Shown one piece after another: positions 34,697 to 43,509 of a DNA stretch of 64,000 nt (positions are counted from its first letter, which is position 1; each line of letters starts with the position of its first letter). Under the pieces are notes generated by a model. That model was given only the letters and a program-made list of their open reading frames with translations. It was not told the origin of the DNA and ran no database searches. Location of the stretch: positions 62,001 through 126,000 of the forward strand of contig NZ_JAMZNK010000008.1 of the NCBI RefSeq assembly GCF_027980145.1, in the 5' to 3' direction. Source of the DNA: Flavobacterium azizsancarii (GTDB taxonomy: Bacteria > Bacteroidota > Bacteroidia > Flavobacteriales > Flavobacteriaceae). The position numbers were made by a program, and so were the translations under genes.

Positions 34697-34987
34697 ATGA
34701 GTGTAATTGCAGAAATAATTGATACTCTTGAATATAAAGTTGAAAAGCTTTTTGAGAAATCAAAAGGCCTGGAGAAAAACAATCAGGTTTTACAATTAGA
34801 ACTAACCAAAGCTGCGCAAATTATCCAGAAACAATCTGAAGAAATGGAGGCTTTGAAGAAGCAATATGAAACCCTTAAAATCGCTAATTCATTACTTGGC
34901 AGCGACAATAACAAGAGAGAGACAAAGCTTAAAATAAATTCATTAATTCGCGAAATCGATTACTGTATAGCGCAACTATCAGACTAG
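34697..34987 (+). CDS. Small coiled-coil protein upstream of zapA
   Basis: 96 residues, almost entirely helical with heptads from about 5 to 70 (LEYKVEKLFEKSKGLEKNNQVLQLELTKA) and a short C-terminal helix NSLIREIDYCIAQLSD. It lies 6 bp before zapA. By size, coiled-coil character and position it resembles a ZapB-like division factor, but sequence similarity to ZapB cannot be shown by eye. Confidence 0.65.
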   Translation: MSVIAEIIDTLEYKVEKLFEKSKGLEKNNQVLQLELTKAAQIIQKQSEEMEALKKQYETLKIANSLLGSDNNKRETKLKINSLIREIDYCIAQLSD

Positions 34988-34993
34988 AAAGAC

Positions 34994-35287
34994 ATGGACG
35001 GAAAGCTTAGAATTAAAATATCAATTGCAGACAGAGTTTATCCATTAACGGTTGAACCAAGTCAGGAAGAGGGACTTAGAAGTGCTTCTAAAAAAATTGA
35101 TGCTATGATCAAGCAATTCGAAGAAAGTTACGCGGTTCGTGACAAACAAGATGTTCTGGCTATGTGTGCCTTGCAATTTGCATCACAAGTAGAGCAAAAA
35201 CAAATTGATAACGCAATCGATGGAGAAGAAACCATTGAAAGAATTAAAAGATTAAATTCGCTATTAGATCAATATCTCGAAAATTAA
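34994..35287 (+). CDS. zapA: Cell division protein ZapA
   Basis: 97 residues. N-terminal globular part (KLRIKISIADRVYPLTVEPSQEEGLRSASKKID, about 4-37) followed by a helical part (QDVLAMCALQFASQVEQKQ) and a C-terminal coiled coil ERIKRLNSLLDQYLE, the order of ZapA, the FtsZ-bundling protein. Position also supports it: a 6S RNA follows at once, as in zapA-ssrS of many bacteria. Confidence 0.88.
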   Translation: MDGKLRIKISIADRVYPLTVEPSQEEGLRSASKKIDAMIKQFEESYAVRDKQDVLAMCALQFASQVEQKQIDNAIDGEETIERIKRLNSLLDQYLEN

Positions 35288-35311
35288 ACGTTCTTTACAG
35301 AAACTAAGATA

Positions 35312-35475
35312 CTGCCTACATTAGTTCACAATTGGTAAACTCAACACTAACAAATTAAAGTGAGTGAATCTTCGCTACTATAGTATGCCATGCTTCGGCA
35401 AGGAAACTTGAACAGTGAGTTAGCTCAAAACTTGTCTTTACGAGTTTATTCAAGCAATTAATGTAGGCTTTTTTT
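35312..35475 (+). ncRNA. ssrS: 6S RNA candidate
   Basis: The gap between zapA and rny holds a long hairpin-like RNA. Closing stem: GCCTACATTAGTT (35314-35326) with AATTAATGTAGGC (to 35468), followed by T7. Next stem: TTGGTAAACTC (about 35331-35341) with GAGTTTATTCAA (about 35442-35453). In between lie a large internal part and a small apical hairpin near GCCATGCTTCGGC. A long rod with a central bubble between zapA and the next gene is the 6S layout; 6S binds the housekeeping RNA polymerase. Ends are approximate. Confidence 0.75.
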
Positions 35476-35495
35476 ATATATAAATTTTAACAAAC

Positions 35496-37058
35496 ATGGA
35501 CATAATAACGATCATTATTTCAGGTATTATAGGGATTGCAGCAGGTTTTGCAATCGCTAAAATTATCGAAAAGAGCAATATTTCTAATCTAATCAAGAAC
35601 GCAAAAAAAGAGGCTTCTTCAATTTTAAAAGATGCTAATTTAGAAGCCGAGAACATTAAAAAAGATAAAATCCTTCAGGCGAAAGAAAAATTTATCGAAT
35701 TAAAATCTGAGCACGAGCAAGTTATTTTATCAAGAGATAAAAAAGTAGCAGAAGTGGAGAAAAGAGTTCGCGATAAGGAATCTCAAATCTCAAATGAATT
35801 ATCGAAAGCTAAAAAAGTAAACGATGATTTTGAAGCTAAAACAGCAGAATACAACAACAAAATCGAGGTTTTAGACAAAAAACAAACTGAAGTTGACAAA
35901 TTACATAAAAGTCAATTACAACAACTTGAAGTAATCTCAGGACTTTCTGCCGAAGAAGCAAAAGAACAATTAGTAGAAGGCTTAAAAGCCGAAGCTAAAA
36001 GTAAAGCAATGTCTCATATTCAGGATACGATTGAAGAGGCTAAACTTACTGCACAACAAGAAGCTAAGAAAATCATCATTAATACAATCCAGAGAGTTGG
36101 AACTGAAGAAGCAGTTGAAAATTGCGTTTCAGTATTCAACATTGAATCTGATGATGTAAAAGGTAGAATTATTGGTCGTGAAGGTCGTAATATTAGAGCT
36201 CTTGAAGCTGCAACAGGAGTAGAAATCATTGTTGATGATACACCGGAAGCTATTATTCTTTCTTGTTTTGATCCGGTTCGTAGAGAAATTGCCCGTTTGG
36301 CATTGCACAAACTGGTAACTGACGGACGTATTCACCCGGCAAGAATTGAAGAGGTTGTTGCTAAAACTGCCAAACAAATTGATGACGAAATTATCGAAGT
36401 TGGTAAACGTACTGTTATTGACTTAGGTATTCACGGTTTACACCCTGAATTGATTAAAGTTGTTGGTAGAATGAAATACCGTTCATCTTACGGACAAAAC
36501 TTATTGCAACACTCCAGAGAAGTTTCTAAACTTTGTGGTATCATGGCTGCCGAACTTGGCTTAAACGTAAAACTGGCTAAAAGAGCAGGTTTACTTCATG
36601 ATATTGGTAAAGTTCCGGATACTGAAAGTGATTTACCTCACGCATTATTAGGAATGCAATGGGCAGAGAAATACGGTGAAAAAGAAGAAGTTTGCAATGC
36701 CATTGGAGCTCACCACGACGAGATCGAGATGAAATCATTACTTTCTCCTATCGTTCAGGTTTGTGATGCTATTTCAGGTGCAAGACCAGGCGCAAGACGT
36801 CAGGTTCTGGATTCATACATTCAACGTTTGAAAGATCTTGAAGAAGTAGCTTACGGATTTAGCGGTGTAAAAAATGCATACGCAATTCAGGCAGGTAGAG
36901 AACTTCGTGTAATTGTAGAAAGTGAAAAAGTTTCTGATGATAATGCAGCAAACTTATCTTTTGAAATTTCACAAAAAATTCAAACTGAAATGACTTACCC
37001 GGGTCAGGTTAAAGTAACAGTAATTAGAGAAACAAGAGCTGTTAATATCGCTAAGTAA
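35496..37058 (+). CDS. rny: Ribonuclease Y
   Basis: 520 residues. One N-terminal membrane helix (about 3-22), a long coiled coil (30-190), a KH domain with [27 protein letters not shown] (about 218-245), then the HD domain with [16 protein letters not shown] and [13 protein letters not shown], and a C-terminal part ending [16 protein letters not shown]. This is the complete order of RNase Y, the membrane-bound endonuclease that starts mRNA decay. Followed by a good terminator. Confidence 0.97.
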   Translation: MDIITIIISGIIGIAAGFAIAKIIEKSNISNLIKNAKKEASSILKDANLEAENIKKDKILQAKEKFIELKSEHEQVILSRDKKVAEVEKRVRDKESQISNELSKAKKVNDDFEAKTAEYNNKIEVLDKKQTEVDKLHKSQLQQLEVISGLSAEEAKEQLVEGLKAEAKSKAMSHIQDTIEEAKLTAQQEAKKIIINTIQRVGTEEAVENCVSVFNIESDDVKGRIIGREGRNIRALEAATGVEIIVDDTPEAIILSCFDPVRREIARLALHKLVTDGRIHPARIEEVVAKTAKQIDDEIIEVGKRTVIDLGIHGLHPELIKVVGRMKYRSSYGQNLLQHSREVSKLCGIMAAELGLNVKLAKRAGLLHDIGKVPDTESDLPHALLGMQWAEKYGEKEEVCNAIGAHHDEIEMKSLLSPIVQVCDAISGARPGARRQVLDSYIQRLKDLEEVAYGFSGVKNAYAIQAGRELRVIVESEKVSDDNAANLSFEISQKIQTEMTYPGQVKVTVIRETRAVNIAK

Positions 37059-37081
37059 TCTCAACATTATATAAAAACAAC

Positions 37082-37114
37082 AAAGGCTATCCTAACCGGA
37101 TAGCCTTTATTGTT
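37082..37114 (+). terminator. Terminator of rny
   Basis: AAAGGCTATCC pairs with GGATAGCCTTT (37099-37109) around a four-base loop, followed by TATTGTTTT. Confidence 0.78.
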
Positions 37115-37215
37115 TTGCACCAAAGGCAACGTTGCCTATATTTTATAAATAAAAAACCTGTGGAGAGAAAAAAAATTACCACAGGGATTGCAATTTTTTT
37201 TAAATATGCTACGTT

Positions 37216-37315
37216 AAAACCACGAAGCTTTGCGAACTTAGATTGCGTAAACACAACTTAAATCTTAGGTAACTCTGCGAAAAACCTTTGTGCTTTCTTC
37301 GTTAAAACCAGTATT
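37216..37315. repeat. Copy of the GCAAAG/TTGCGAAC-type repeat
   Basis: A non-coding stretch with CCACGAAGCTTTGCGAACTT, TAGATTGCGTAAAC and TCTGCGAAAAACCTTTGTGC. It resembles the repeats at 21000-21070 and 50224-50295. The preceding 37127-37185 holds two small palindromes (GGCAACGTTGCC; CCTGTGG/CCACAGG). Confidence 0.5.
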
Positions 37316-37335
37316 TCTATGTCTTTAAATAAATT

Positions 37336-38856
37336 TTAAAGATCATTAAAGACAATTTTAAAACTCGTCCCTACTCCAACCTCGCTTTCTACAGAAATAC
37401 TTCCTTTCATGGCCTCAATTTGGTTTCGGGTAATATACAAACCAATTCCCCGGGCCTCCTGATGTTTATGAAACGTTTTATACATTCCGAATAACAACTC
37501 TCCGTAAACACTCAAATCTATTCCCAAACCATTATCTGTAATTTTTAATGATTTATAACCTTCCGGCTCAATGGCAAAATCAAAAACAATAACCGGATCA
37601 CGATCAGGATGTGCGTATTTTATGGCATTCGTCGCAAAATTCAACAGCACACTTTCCATATACGCCGGATTAAAATTTACAGTCAAATACTTCGGCACAT
37701 TATTTATAATCGTTACATTCTTCTGTTTGTCAAATCCTTTTATTGTAGAGATTGTTTTATCGATATAATCAGAGAGCTTTAACGGAGTAACCGCTATATT
37801 AATATTACTCTGCGTTTTTACAATCTGCGTTAGATTAGCTATTGTATCATTCAAATCATTAGAAACTGTTCGTAAATGCTCCAACATTTCGCTAACAGTT
37901 TGTTTATCTACATCTGCATCAATAAAATCTAAAATAGACTTTATATTCCCTGCCTGAGTATTTAGATTATGCGAAACGATATGCGAAAAATTAACCAGTC
38001 GGCTATTTTGATCACTATATAATTTCATCGTTTTTAAAAGCTCTAATTCTTTTTCCTTTTGCAAAGAAATATCGGTATGTGTACCTATTACCCGTAATGG
38101 TTTACCATTTTCGTCTCTTTTAATCACTTTTCCGCGATCCAGAATCCATTTATAATTACCACTGGAAGTCATTACACGATGATAATTTTCGTAGTACGGA
38201 ATCTTATTGTCAAAATGTTCCTGAATATCTGAGTAATATTTTGGCAAATCATCAGGATGAACAATCTTGTCCCAGCGTTCAGGATCATCAAAAATATCTG
38301 CTGATTCTAATTCTAAAATTTTTAATGATAATGAAGAGTAAAAAACAGTATTGGTAACCATGTCCCAATCCCAAATTCCTGCTGTCCCGGCTTCAAGAGC
38401 AAACTGAAAACGTTCTTCGGATATACGAAGTTTTTCTTCTTTTTCCTTTAGCTCCGTAATATCAGAAACGTGTCCATAAAAACTAACACAACCATCGTGA
38501 GCCAATTCAGTTTTAGACGAAATTTTAAACCAGCGCAATCCTTTCTTAGGCAAAACTGCCCTAAATTCAATATCCCATGGCTTTACTTCTTTTCTTGCTT
38601 TTACAAGGGACTGGAAAAAGAAATCGCGATCCTGAGGAAAAATCCTGTCATAAATAATTAGCTTGGGATTATTTGAAAACATATCAGCTGCAAGCTCAAA
38701 GATTTCGTCAGCCGATTTACCGACTAAAGGAAAAGTATAATTGTTATCACAATCAATAACAAACTGAAAAAGTAAATCAGGCATTTCTGCAAACAACTTT
38801 TTATAAAAATTATTTACTTCTAAGCAATCCTCATTTCCATATAAATCAAAAACCAT
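37336..38856 (-). CDS. PAS-domain sensor histidine kinase
   Basis: 506 residues, no membrane helix, so cytoplasmic. Two PAS domains (about 20-140 and 145-268; the second ends in the PAC motif GKPLRVIGTHTDISLQKEKE). The dimerisation helix is FSHIVSHNLNTQAGNI: phosphoacceptor His296 is followed by Asn-Leu-Asn instead of the usual Glu/Asp-Leu-Arg. The ATPase domain has the N-box LNFATNAIKYA, G1 ITDNGLGID, F-box FGMYKTFH and G2 ARGIGLYITRNQ. No response regulator is adjacent, so it is an orphan kinase. Followed by the repeat region after rny. Confidence 0.87.
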   Translation of the reverse strand: MVFDLYGNEDCLEVNNFYKKLFAEMPDLLFQFVIDCDNNYTFPLVGKSADEIFELAADMFSNNPKLIIYDRIFPQDRDFFFQSLVKARKEVKPWDIEFRAVLPKKGLRWFKISSKTELAHDGCVSFYGHVSDITELKEKEEKLRISEERFQFALEAGTAGIWDWDMVTNTVFYSSLSLKILELESADIFDDPERWDKIVHPDDLPKYYSDIQEHFDNKIPYYENYHRVMTSSGNYKWILDRGKVIKRDENGKPLRVIGTHTDISLQKEKELELLKTMKLYSDQNSRLVNFSHIVSHNLNTQAGNIKSILDFIDADVDKQTVSEMLEHLRTVSNDLNDTIANLTQIVKTQSNINIAVTPLKLSDYIDKTISTIKGFDKQKNVTIINNVPKYLTVNFNPAYMESVLLNFATNAIKYAHPDRDPVIVFDFAIEPEGYKSLKITDNGLGIDLSVYGELLFGMYKTFHKHQEARGIGLYITRNQIEAMKGSISVESEVGVGTSFKIVFNDL

Positions 38857-39001
38857 ATATCACTTATTTAGTAGATTCAATTATTTCGAATAATATCTCA
38901 ACGAAAAAGAACCACTTTATGCCTCTCCTATTTAAAGATTAACACAAAACCTTACACAATATATTAAATTTTCACTTAAAAAGGCAGGTCTTCACATAAA
39001 A

Positions 39002-39898
39002 TTATTTTCTGGGATGATAAGAATGCATTACTTCTTTTAAAAAACTTCTGTCTAAATGAACATAAATTTCAGTAGTTGTAATCGATTCATGCCCTAACAT
39101 TAACTGAATTGATCTTAAATCAGCGCCATTTTCGAGTAAGTGCGTTGCAAAAGAATGTCGCAACGTATGCGGACTTATATTTTTATTTAGATTAATCTTC
39201 ACAGCCAGGTCTTTTATAATCGTAAAAATCATAGCCCGTGTGAGCTGACTTCCTCTTCGGTTTAAGAATAAAGTATCTTCAAAACCTTTCTTTATCGTTA
39301 GGGTTCCCCGAATATTTTTTTGATAAATCTGCATGTATTTTTGGGTATATTTTCCTATTGGTACAAAACGTTCTTTGTTTCCTTTTCCCGTAATTTTAAT
39401 AAACCCTTCGTCAAAAAACAAATCGGAAATCTTTAGCGAAACCAACTCCGAAACCCGAAGTCCGCAACCGTATAATGTTTCTATAATAGCACGATTTCGT
39501 TCGCCTTCGTTTGTACTTAAATCAATAGCTGCAATAAGCGAATCTATTTCCTGAACAGATAAAGTATCGGGGAGTTTACGTCCTGTTTTTGGAGTTTCGA
39601 TTAATTCTAATGGATTATCATTTCTATAATCTTCGAAAACAAGATAGCCAAAAAAACTTTTTAAACCTGAAATAATACGGGCTTGCGAACGTGGATTCAC
39701 TTCTTTTGCAACAGCATATATAAATTGTTGAACGGTTTCATCTGAAATTTTCAAGGGAGAAACCTCTATTTGATTCGTTTCTAAAAAAAAACATAATCGT
39801 TCGATATCAAAGCCATAGTTCTCGATTGTATTTTTCGACAATCCTCTTTCGATTCGCAAATACGACTGATAATCTTTAATATAGCTGTTCCAATTCAT
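39002..39898 (-). CDS. xerD: Site-specific tyrosine recombinase XerD
   Basis: 298 residues from the ATG at 39896-39898, chosen because it gives the usual XerD start (MNWNSYIKDYQSYLRIERGLS); an ATG six codons earlier adds only MFYFVS. N-terminal core-binding domain 1-100; catalytic domain with Arg148 (GCGLRVSEL), Lys172 (GKGNKERFVP), His244 and Arg247 (HTLRHSFATHLL), His270 (LGH) and Tyr279 (IYVHL). All six catalytic residues are present. It resolves chromosome dimers at dif with XerC. aroQ, its usual neighbour as I recall, is 3 kb away, separated by outer-membrane protein genes. Confidence 0.95.
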   Translation of the reverse strand: MNWNSYIKDYQSYLRIERGLSKNTIENYGFDIERLCFFLETNQIEVSPLKISDETVQQFIYAVAKEVNPRSQARIISGLKSFFGYLVFEDYRNDNPLELIETPKTGRKLPDTLSVQEIDSLIAAIDLSTNEGERNRAIIETLYGCGLRVSELVSLKISDLFFDEGFIKITGKGNKERFVPIGKYTQKYMQIYQKNIRGTLTIKKGFEDTLFLNRRGSQLTRAMIFTIIKDLAVKINLNKNISPHTLRHSFATHLLENGADLRSIQLMLGHESITTTEIYVHLDRSFLKEVMHSYHPRK

Positions 39899-39926
39899 AC
39901 TTACAAAGTAAAACATTTTTAGGCAT

Positions 39927-39957
39927 AAAAAAACCTTCCGTATTAGAGAAGGTTTTA
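39927..39957 (-). terminator. Terminator of the OmpA-like barrel pseudogene
   Basis: AAAACCTTC (39930-39938) pairs with GAAGGTTTT (39948-39956); the A-run to the left is the U-tract on the minus strand. Confidence 0.75.
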
Positions 39958-39978
39958 TAAAGTATGTTGCTGTAAATA

Positions 39979-40566
39979 TTAAATTTTATATGCTAATGAC
40001 AATGCAAAATTGCTATTTTTAAAGCTTGCATTATAAACAAATGGATAATCCTGAATGTCATCAGGAACATCTGCTATATCTGACAATCCTATTGTATAAC
40101 GTACGCCCAGAGCAAAATTTTCCGTAAAGTCGTACCCGATTCCCAAATTAAGGCCATAATCTGTTGATTTAAACAAATCCTTAATATCTTCCCCTCTACT
40201 TTTGGCTGACAACAAAAACCCAATCTGTGGTCCAGCCTCAACACTAAAAGCATCTGTAATATAATATTTAGCCAAAACCGGAATATTTAAATAATTCACT
40301 TTGACATTTGCATTCGAATTACCACCTTAACCTTCGACAGTAGTACCCTGAGTCGAGAACAAAAATTCAGGCTGAATCGCAATTTTTTTCGCCACTTTAA
40401 TTTCAGCGAATCCTCCAACATGAAAACCAGCTAAAGATTTAACATCTTCCTGATAACCTGTAAAATTCGAGATATTCAGTCCGCCTTTTACTCCAAATCT
40501 AGTAGATTGGGCACTTGCAAATCCAAATAACATACATGCCATAATTGGTAAAATAATTCTTTTCAT
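39979..40566 (-). pseudogene. PorT-type outer-membrane barrel gene with in-frame stop
   Basis: Reading from the ATG at 40566: signal peptide MKRIILPIMACMLFGFASA, then QSTRFGVKGGLNISNFTGYQ and PEFLFSTQGTTVEG, then a TAA at 40327-40329, after which the same frame continues GGNSNANVKVNYLNIPVLAKYYI to the normal barrel end NSNFALSLAYKI. The frame is unbroken apart from this one codon. The paralogue at 40752-41330 reads VDGPLGTDADLKLNYLNIPVLAKYYI at the same place. So this is a single nonsense codon (or a sequencing error). Promoter at 40626-40653. Confidence 0.85.
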
Positions 40567-40625
40567 TTCATAGATTTTAAATTAAAGAAAAAGAAACACA
40601 ACAATAATGACAGAATATTCTTATA

Positions 40626-40653
40626 CAAATATAGAAATTTATTTTTGATACAA
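40626..40653 (-). promoter_or_regulatory. Promoter of the split barrel gene
   Basis: Minus-strand TTG (40651-40653) and TATATTTG (40626-40633) are 17 bp apart; leader about 55 nt. Confidence 0.62.
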
Positions 40654-40695
40654 TTCATTTAGACGATTGTTTTTCAACAACTTAAAAATAACAAA

Positions 40696-40728
40696 ATAAA
40701 AAAAACCTTCCTGATTAGGGAAGGTTTT
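40696..40728 (-). terminator. Terminator of the 40752-41330 barrel gene
   Basis: AAAACCTTCC (40702-40711) pairs exactly with GGAAGGTTTT (40719-40728); A-run to the left. Confidence 0.82.
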
Positions 40729-40751
40729 GAAAATTTATTTTCTAGAAGTAA

Positions 40752-41330
40752 TTAGAATTTATAAGCTAAAGATAAAGCAAGGTTACTATTTTTAGCACTA
40801 TCATAATAATCTTCTGTATTATCAATTTCGTTATCTGTAATAGGAGACAATCCTATAGTATAACGAAGACCTACAGAAAGATTATCTGTAAAATTATATC
40901 CTGCACCAATATTAAACCCAAAATCTACAGACCTTGTATAGTCTTTAAAATCGCTACCATTTGCTTTTGCAGATAACAAAATACCTAATTGTGGACCAGC
41001 TTCAACGCTAAATTTATCCACGATATAATATTTAGCTAAAACCGGAATATTCAAATAATTTAATTTAAGATCTGCATCAGTCCCTAAAGGACCATCAACC
41101 TTAGTTCCTTGAGTTGAATACAAAAGCTCTGGCTGGATAAAGAATTTGTCAAAAATTTTGATTTCAGCAAAACCTCCAACGTGAAAACCGACTAACGATT
41201 TAGTATCTTCAACATCTCCTCCAACTAAAGTTGAAATATTAAGACCTCCTTTTATTCCAAATCTTGTTTGCTGTGCATTAGTAAATCCAAATGCCATTAC
41301 CGCTATAGCAGCTAAAATAATTTTCTTCAT
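40752..41330 (-). CDS. Outer-membrane beta-barrel protein, PorT family
   Basis: 192 residues from the ATG at 41328-41330, preferred because it begins the signal peptide MKKIILAAIAVMAFGFTNA. Mature barrel of about eight strands: TRFGIKGGLNISTL, GFHVGGFAEIKIFDKFFIQPELLYSTQG, LKLNYLNIPVLAKYYIVDKFSVEAGPQLG, and the final SNLALSLAYKF with terminal Phe. It belongs to the outer membrane protein beta-barrel (PF13568-like) group. Paralogues lie on both sides (39979-40566 and 42185-42751), so the locus has grown by duplication. Confidence 0.82.
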   Translation of the reverse strand: MKKIILAAIAVMAFGFTNAQQTRFGIKGGLNISTLVGGDVEDTKSLVGFHVGGFAEIKIFDKFFIQPELLYSTQGTKVDGPLGTDADLKLNYLNIPVLAKYYIVDKFSVEAGPQLGILLSAKANGSDFKDYTRSVDFGFNIGAGYNFTDNLSVGLRYTIGLSPITDNEIDNTEDYYDSAKNSNLALSLAYKF

Positions 41331-41506
41331 AATATTTGTTTTGGTTAAATTAATAATCAAATATAAAAATTTACTTCATAAAAAATAATTTTTATTTTAA
41401 CAAATAAATTGGTAATTAGAAACTTAATCCTGTTAAAAAATTAATTAACGAATCACAATTTGTTACACATTAGGCATACTAAATTAAAAAAGCCTTCTCA
41501 CATGTG

Positions 41507-41637
41507 GAGGGCACTGAAAAAGTAACCGTTTATCAAAAGAGGTTGTTTTCAAATATGACAACGGCTTCTTTTTCTCTGATATTCTCGGATAGGTGACGGA
41601 GAACACTTTAATACAGACGATTTTCAGAGCCTCTATT
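41507..41637. mobile_element. IS-end-like remnant cutting an outer-membrane protein gene
   Basis: The stretch from GGAGGGCACTGAAAAAGTAAC (one base shorter from 41508) to the truncated barrel gene is unrelated to the family. The GGCACTGAAAAAGT terminus resembles IS1182-type ends as I remember them, but no transposase remains. On its left the gene's terminator is also cut: only AAAAAGCCTTCTCACATGTG, half of a hairpin, survives. Confidence 0.45.
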
Positions 41638-41901
41638 TTACTTATAATCTTCTCCATTATCACCATAACCTAATCCTACTTTTACAGCTAAATTATCCAT
41701 TACAAAATAACCACCCTCAGCACCAACATTCCAAGAAGTAGTACCATCTTCTGAACGCAATGCAAAGCCTGTGTTACCAGTTCCCGTTGCTCCAAAAGAA
41801 GTATTACCTTCAATAAGATACTTTCCTTTTTTAGTTTGCTCTTGTGCACTTGCAAAACCAATTGTCATTACTGCAATAGCAGCTAAAATATTTTTTATCA
41901 T
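41638..41901 (-). pseudogene. Truncated outer-membrane barrel gene
   Basis: Starts with a signal peptide MIKNILAAIAVMTIGFASA and two or three barrel strands (KGKYLIEGNTSFGAT, SWNVGAEGGYFVMDNLAVKVGLGYG), then stops after NGEDYK, 87 residues in all. Related barrels here have about 190 residues, so over half is missing. The break coincides with the IS-like remnant at 41507-41637. The gene's end was not found elsewhere in the window. Confidence 0.78.
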
Positions 41902-42184
41902 GTTTGTGTTTTTATTTATTACCTAACAAAACTAATCTTATACTTGTTAAAACAAGTACATAATAAAAACAAAAAGCATTAAAATAAGACAGAATTTAAT
42001 TACAAACAAAAAGCTGAATTTCAACAGATTAGCCAATGAAGTAAAAAACGAAGGTTAATAAAAAACATAAATACGTGAGATTTTTGTTAATTATTTAAAG
42101 CTATATATAAAACAATAAAATTAAAATAATGTAGTTTTGACTAATAGATAACATTAAAAAAATACCAAATTTAAAAACACTTTT

Positions 42185-42751
42185 ATGAAAAAAATAATTT
42201 TAGCGGCTGTTCTGTTCATCGCAACATCAGCTACAATTCAGGCACAATTACTAAAAATTGGGGTAAAAGCAGGGGTTAACTTTGCTAGCCAAACTGGAGA
42301 CGCATTTCCAAGTCAGAATATTGACAAAGAAGGAATAACAAACTTTCATGCAGGTTTAGTTGCTGAAATTAAATTATTAGAAAAATTCTCTATTCAACCT
42401 GAACTTTTATACTCTACTCAAGGAGCATCTTATAAATTTAAAGATGTGAACCAAGAAGTAAAAAATGACTTGGGATATATATCTATTCCGGTAATGGCTA
42501 AAATTTATTTAAGTAAATCATTTAGCTTAGAGGTGGGACCACAAGCTCAATTTTTAGTAAGCGACAAAGATAATGTTAACCTTGGAGACACTAAAACATT
42601 CGATTTCGGACTTAATGCTGGTTTAGGTCTAAAACTTACAGAAAGTATTTTTGTGCAAGCTCGTTATGGAATCGGACTTACAGAAGCATCAAAAGATGCA
42701 AATGTAAGAAACTCTGTTATACAACTTTCAGCTGGAATAATGTTGTTCTAA
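42185..42751 (+). CDS. Outer-membrane beta-barrel protein, PorT family
   Basis: 188 residues. Signal peptide MKKIILAAVLFIATSATIQA; barrel strands LLKIGVKAGVNFASQTG, FHAGLVAEIKLLEKFSIQPELLYSTQG, LGYISIPVMAKIYLSKSFSLEVGPQAQ, and final SVIQLSAGIMLF. Paralogue of the minus-strand genes at 39979-41330 but on the opposite strand. A TAGTTTTG -7 element is at 42132-42139. Followed by a terminator, so monocistronic. Confidence 0.8.
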   Translation: MKKIILAAVLFIATSATIQAQLLKIGVKAGVNFASQTGDAFPSQNIDKEGITNFHAGLVAEIKLLEKFSIQPELLYSTQGASYKFKDVNQEVKNDLGYISIPVMAKIYLSKSFSLEVGPQAQFLVSDKDNVNLGDTKTFDFGLNAGLGLKLTESIFVQARYGIGLTEASKDANVRNSVIQLSAGIMLF

Positions 42752-42776
42752 AAAAATTTATCACATACTTTTAAGA

Positions 42777-42808
42777 AAACCGTTCTATTAATTAGAACGG
42801 TTTTTTTA
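42777..42808 (+). terminator. Terminator of the barrel gene
   Basis: AAACCGTTCTA (42777-42787) pairs with TAGAACGGTTT (42793-42803), followed by T-run. Confidence 0.88.
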
Positions 42809-42939
42809 TTTTTACCAAGTTCTATGACAATTTCAAAAACAATTTCAACCAATAAAATTAATTTAGCTTAATTGAACTTCTATTTCTTATATGGTTTAAA
42901 AAACTAAATGTTTTAAATCGCACAAAATATCTTTAAAAT

Positions 42940-43353
42940 ATGAAAATCGCTATAATCAACGGCCCCAATTTGAATCTATTAGGAAAAAGAGAACCGGAAG
43001 TTTACGGAAGCCAAACTTTTGAAGATTATTTTGAAACGCTGCAAACTAAATTCCCTAACATAGAACTTTCTTACTACCAAAGTAATATAGAAGGTGAGTT
43101 GATTGGAAAAATTCAGGAACATGGTTTTACATATGACGGAATTATTTTGAATGCCGGTGCTTATACTCATACTTCAATAGGTTTAGGCGATGCTATAAAA
43201 GCGGTTACAACTCCTGTTATCGAAGTACACATTTCGAATACTTATGCCCGCGAAAGTTTCAGACATCAATCGTATTTGTCCGGAAACGCGAAAGGTGTAA
43301 TTTTAGGCTTTGGATTAAAAAGCTACGAATTGGCCATTCAGTCATTCCTGTAA
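42940..43353 (+). CDS. aroQ: Type II 3-dehydroquinate dehydratase
   Basis: 137 residues. The pattern IINGPNLNLLGKREPEVYG (4-22), YYQSNIEGELIGKIQ with the catalytic Asn-Ile-Glu-Gly-E loop, YDGIILNAGAYTHTSIGLGDAI and VIEVHISNTYARESFRHQSYLS is the whole type II fold, including the Tyr-containing lid and the catalytic His in VHISN. It dehydrates 3-dehydroquinate to 3-dehydroshikimate in aromatic synthesis. A short form, usual for Bacteroidota. Monocistronic here. Confidence 0.95.
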   Translation: MKIAIINGPNLNLLGKREPEVYGSQTFEDYFETLQTKFPNIELSYYQSNIEGELIGKIQEHGFTYDGIILNAGAYTHTSIGLGDAIKAVTTPVIEVHISNTYARESFRHQSYLSGNAKGVILGFGLKSYELAIQSFL

Positions 43354-43509
43354 ATACTTATAACTTTCTAACCGAATGTCACCCTGAGAGAAGTCGAAGA
43401 CTATTGAAAATGAGAGAGCTTTCAGTCCGCTCAGCCTGACAAACAATTTAACAAATAATTAATAGGCTCGTTTTTAACTTATTCTATTTTTGTGAGAGAA
43501 ACCACTTTC

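Noticed and set aside
39002..39898. Integrase of a mobile element
   Set aside because: Sequence and size are those of housekeeping XerD; no att repeats or cargo genes beside it.
41484..41666. 60-codon minus-strand frame over the IS-like remnant
   Set aside because: Low-complexity text, no homology recognised, spans the junction of unrelated sequences.
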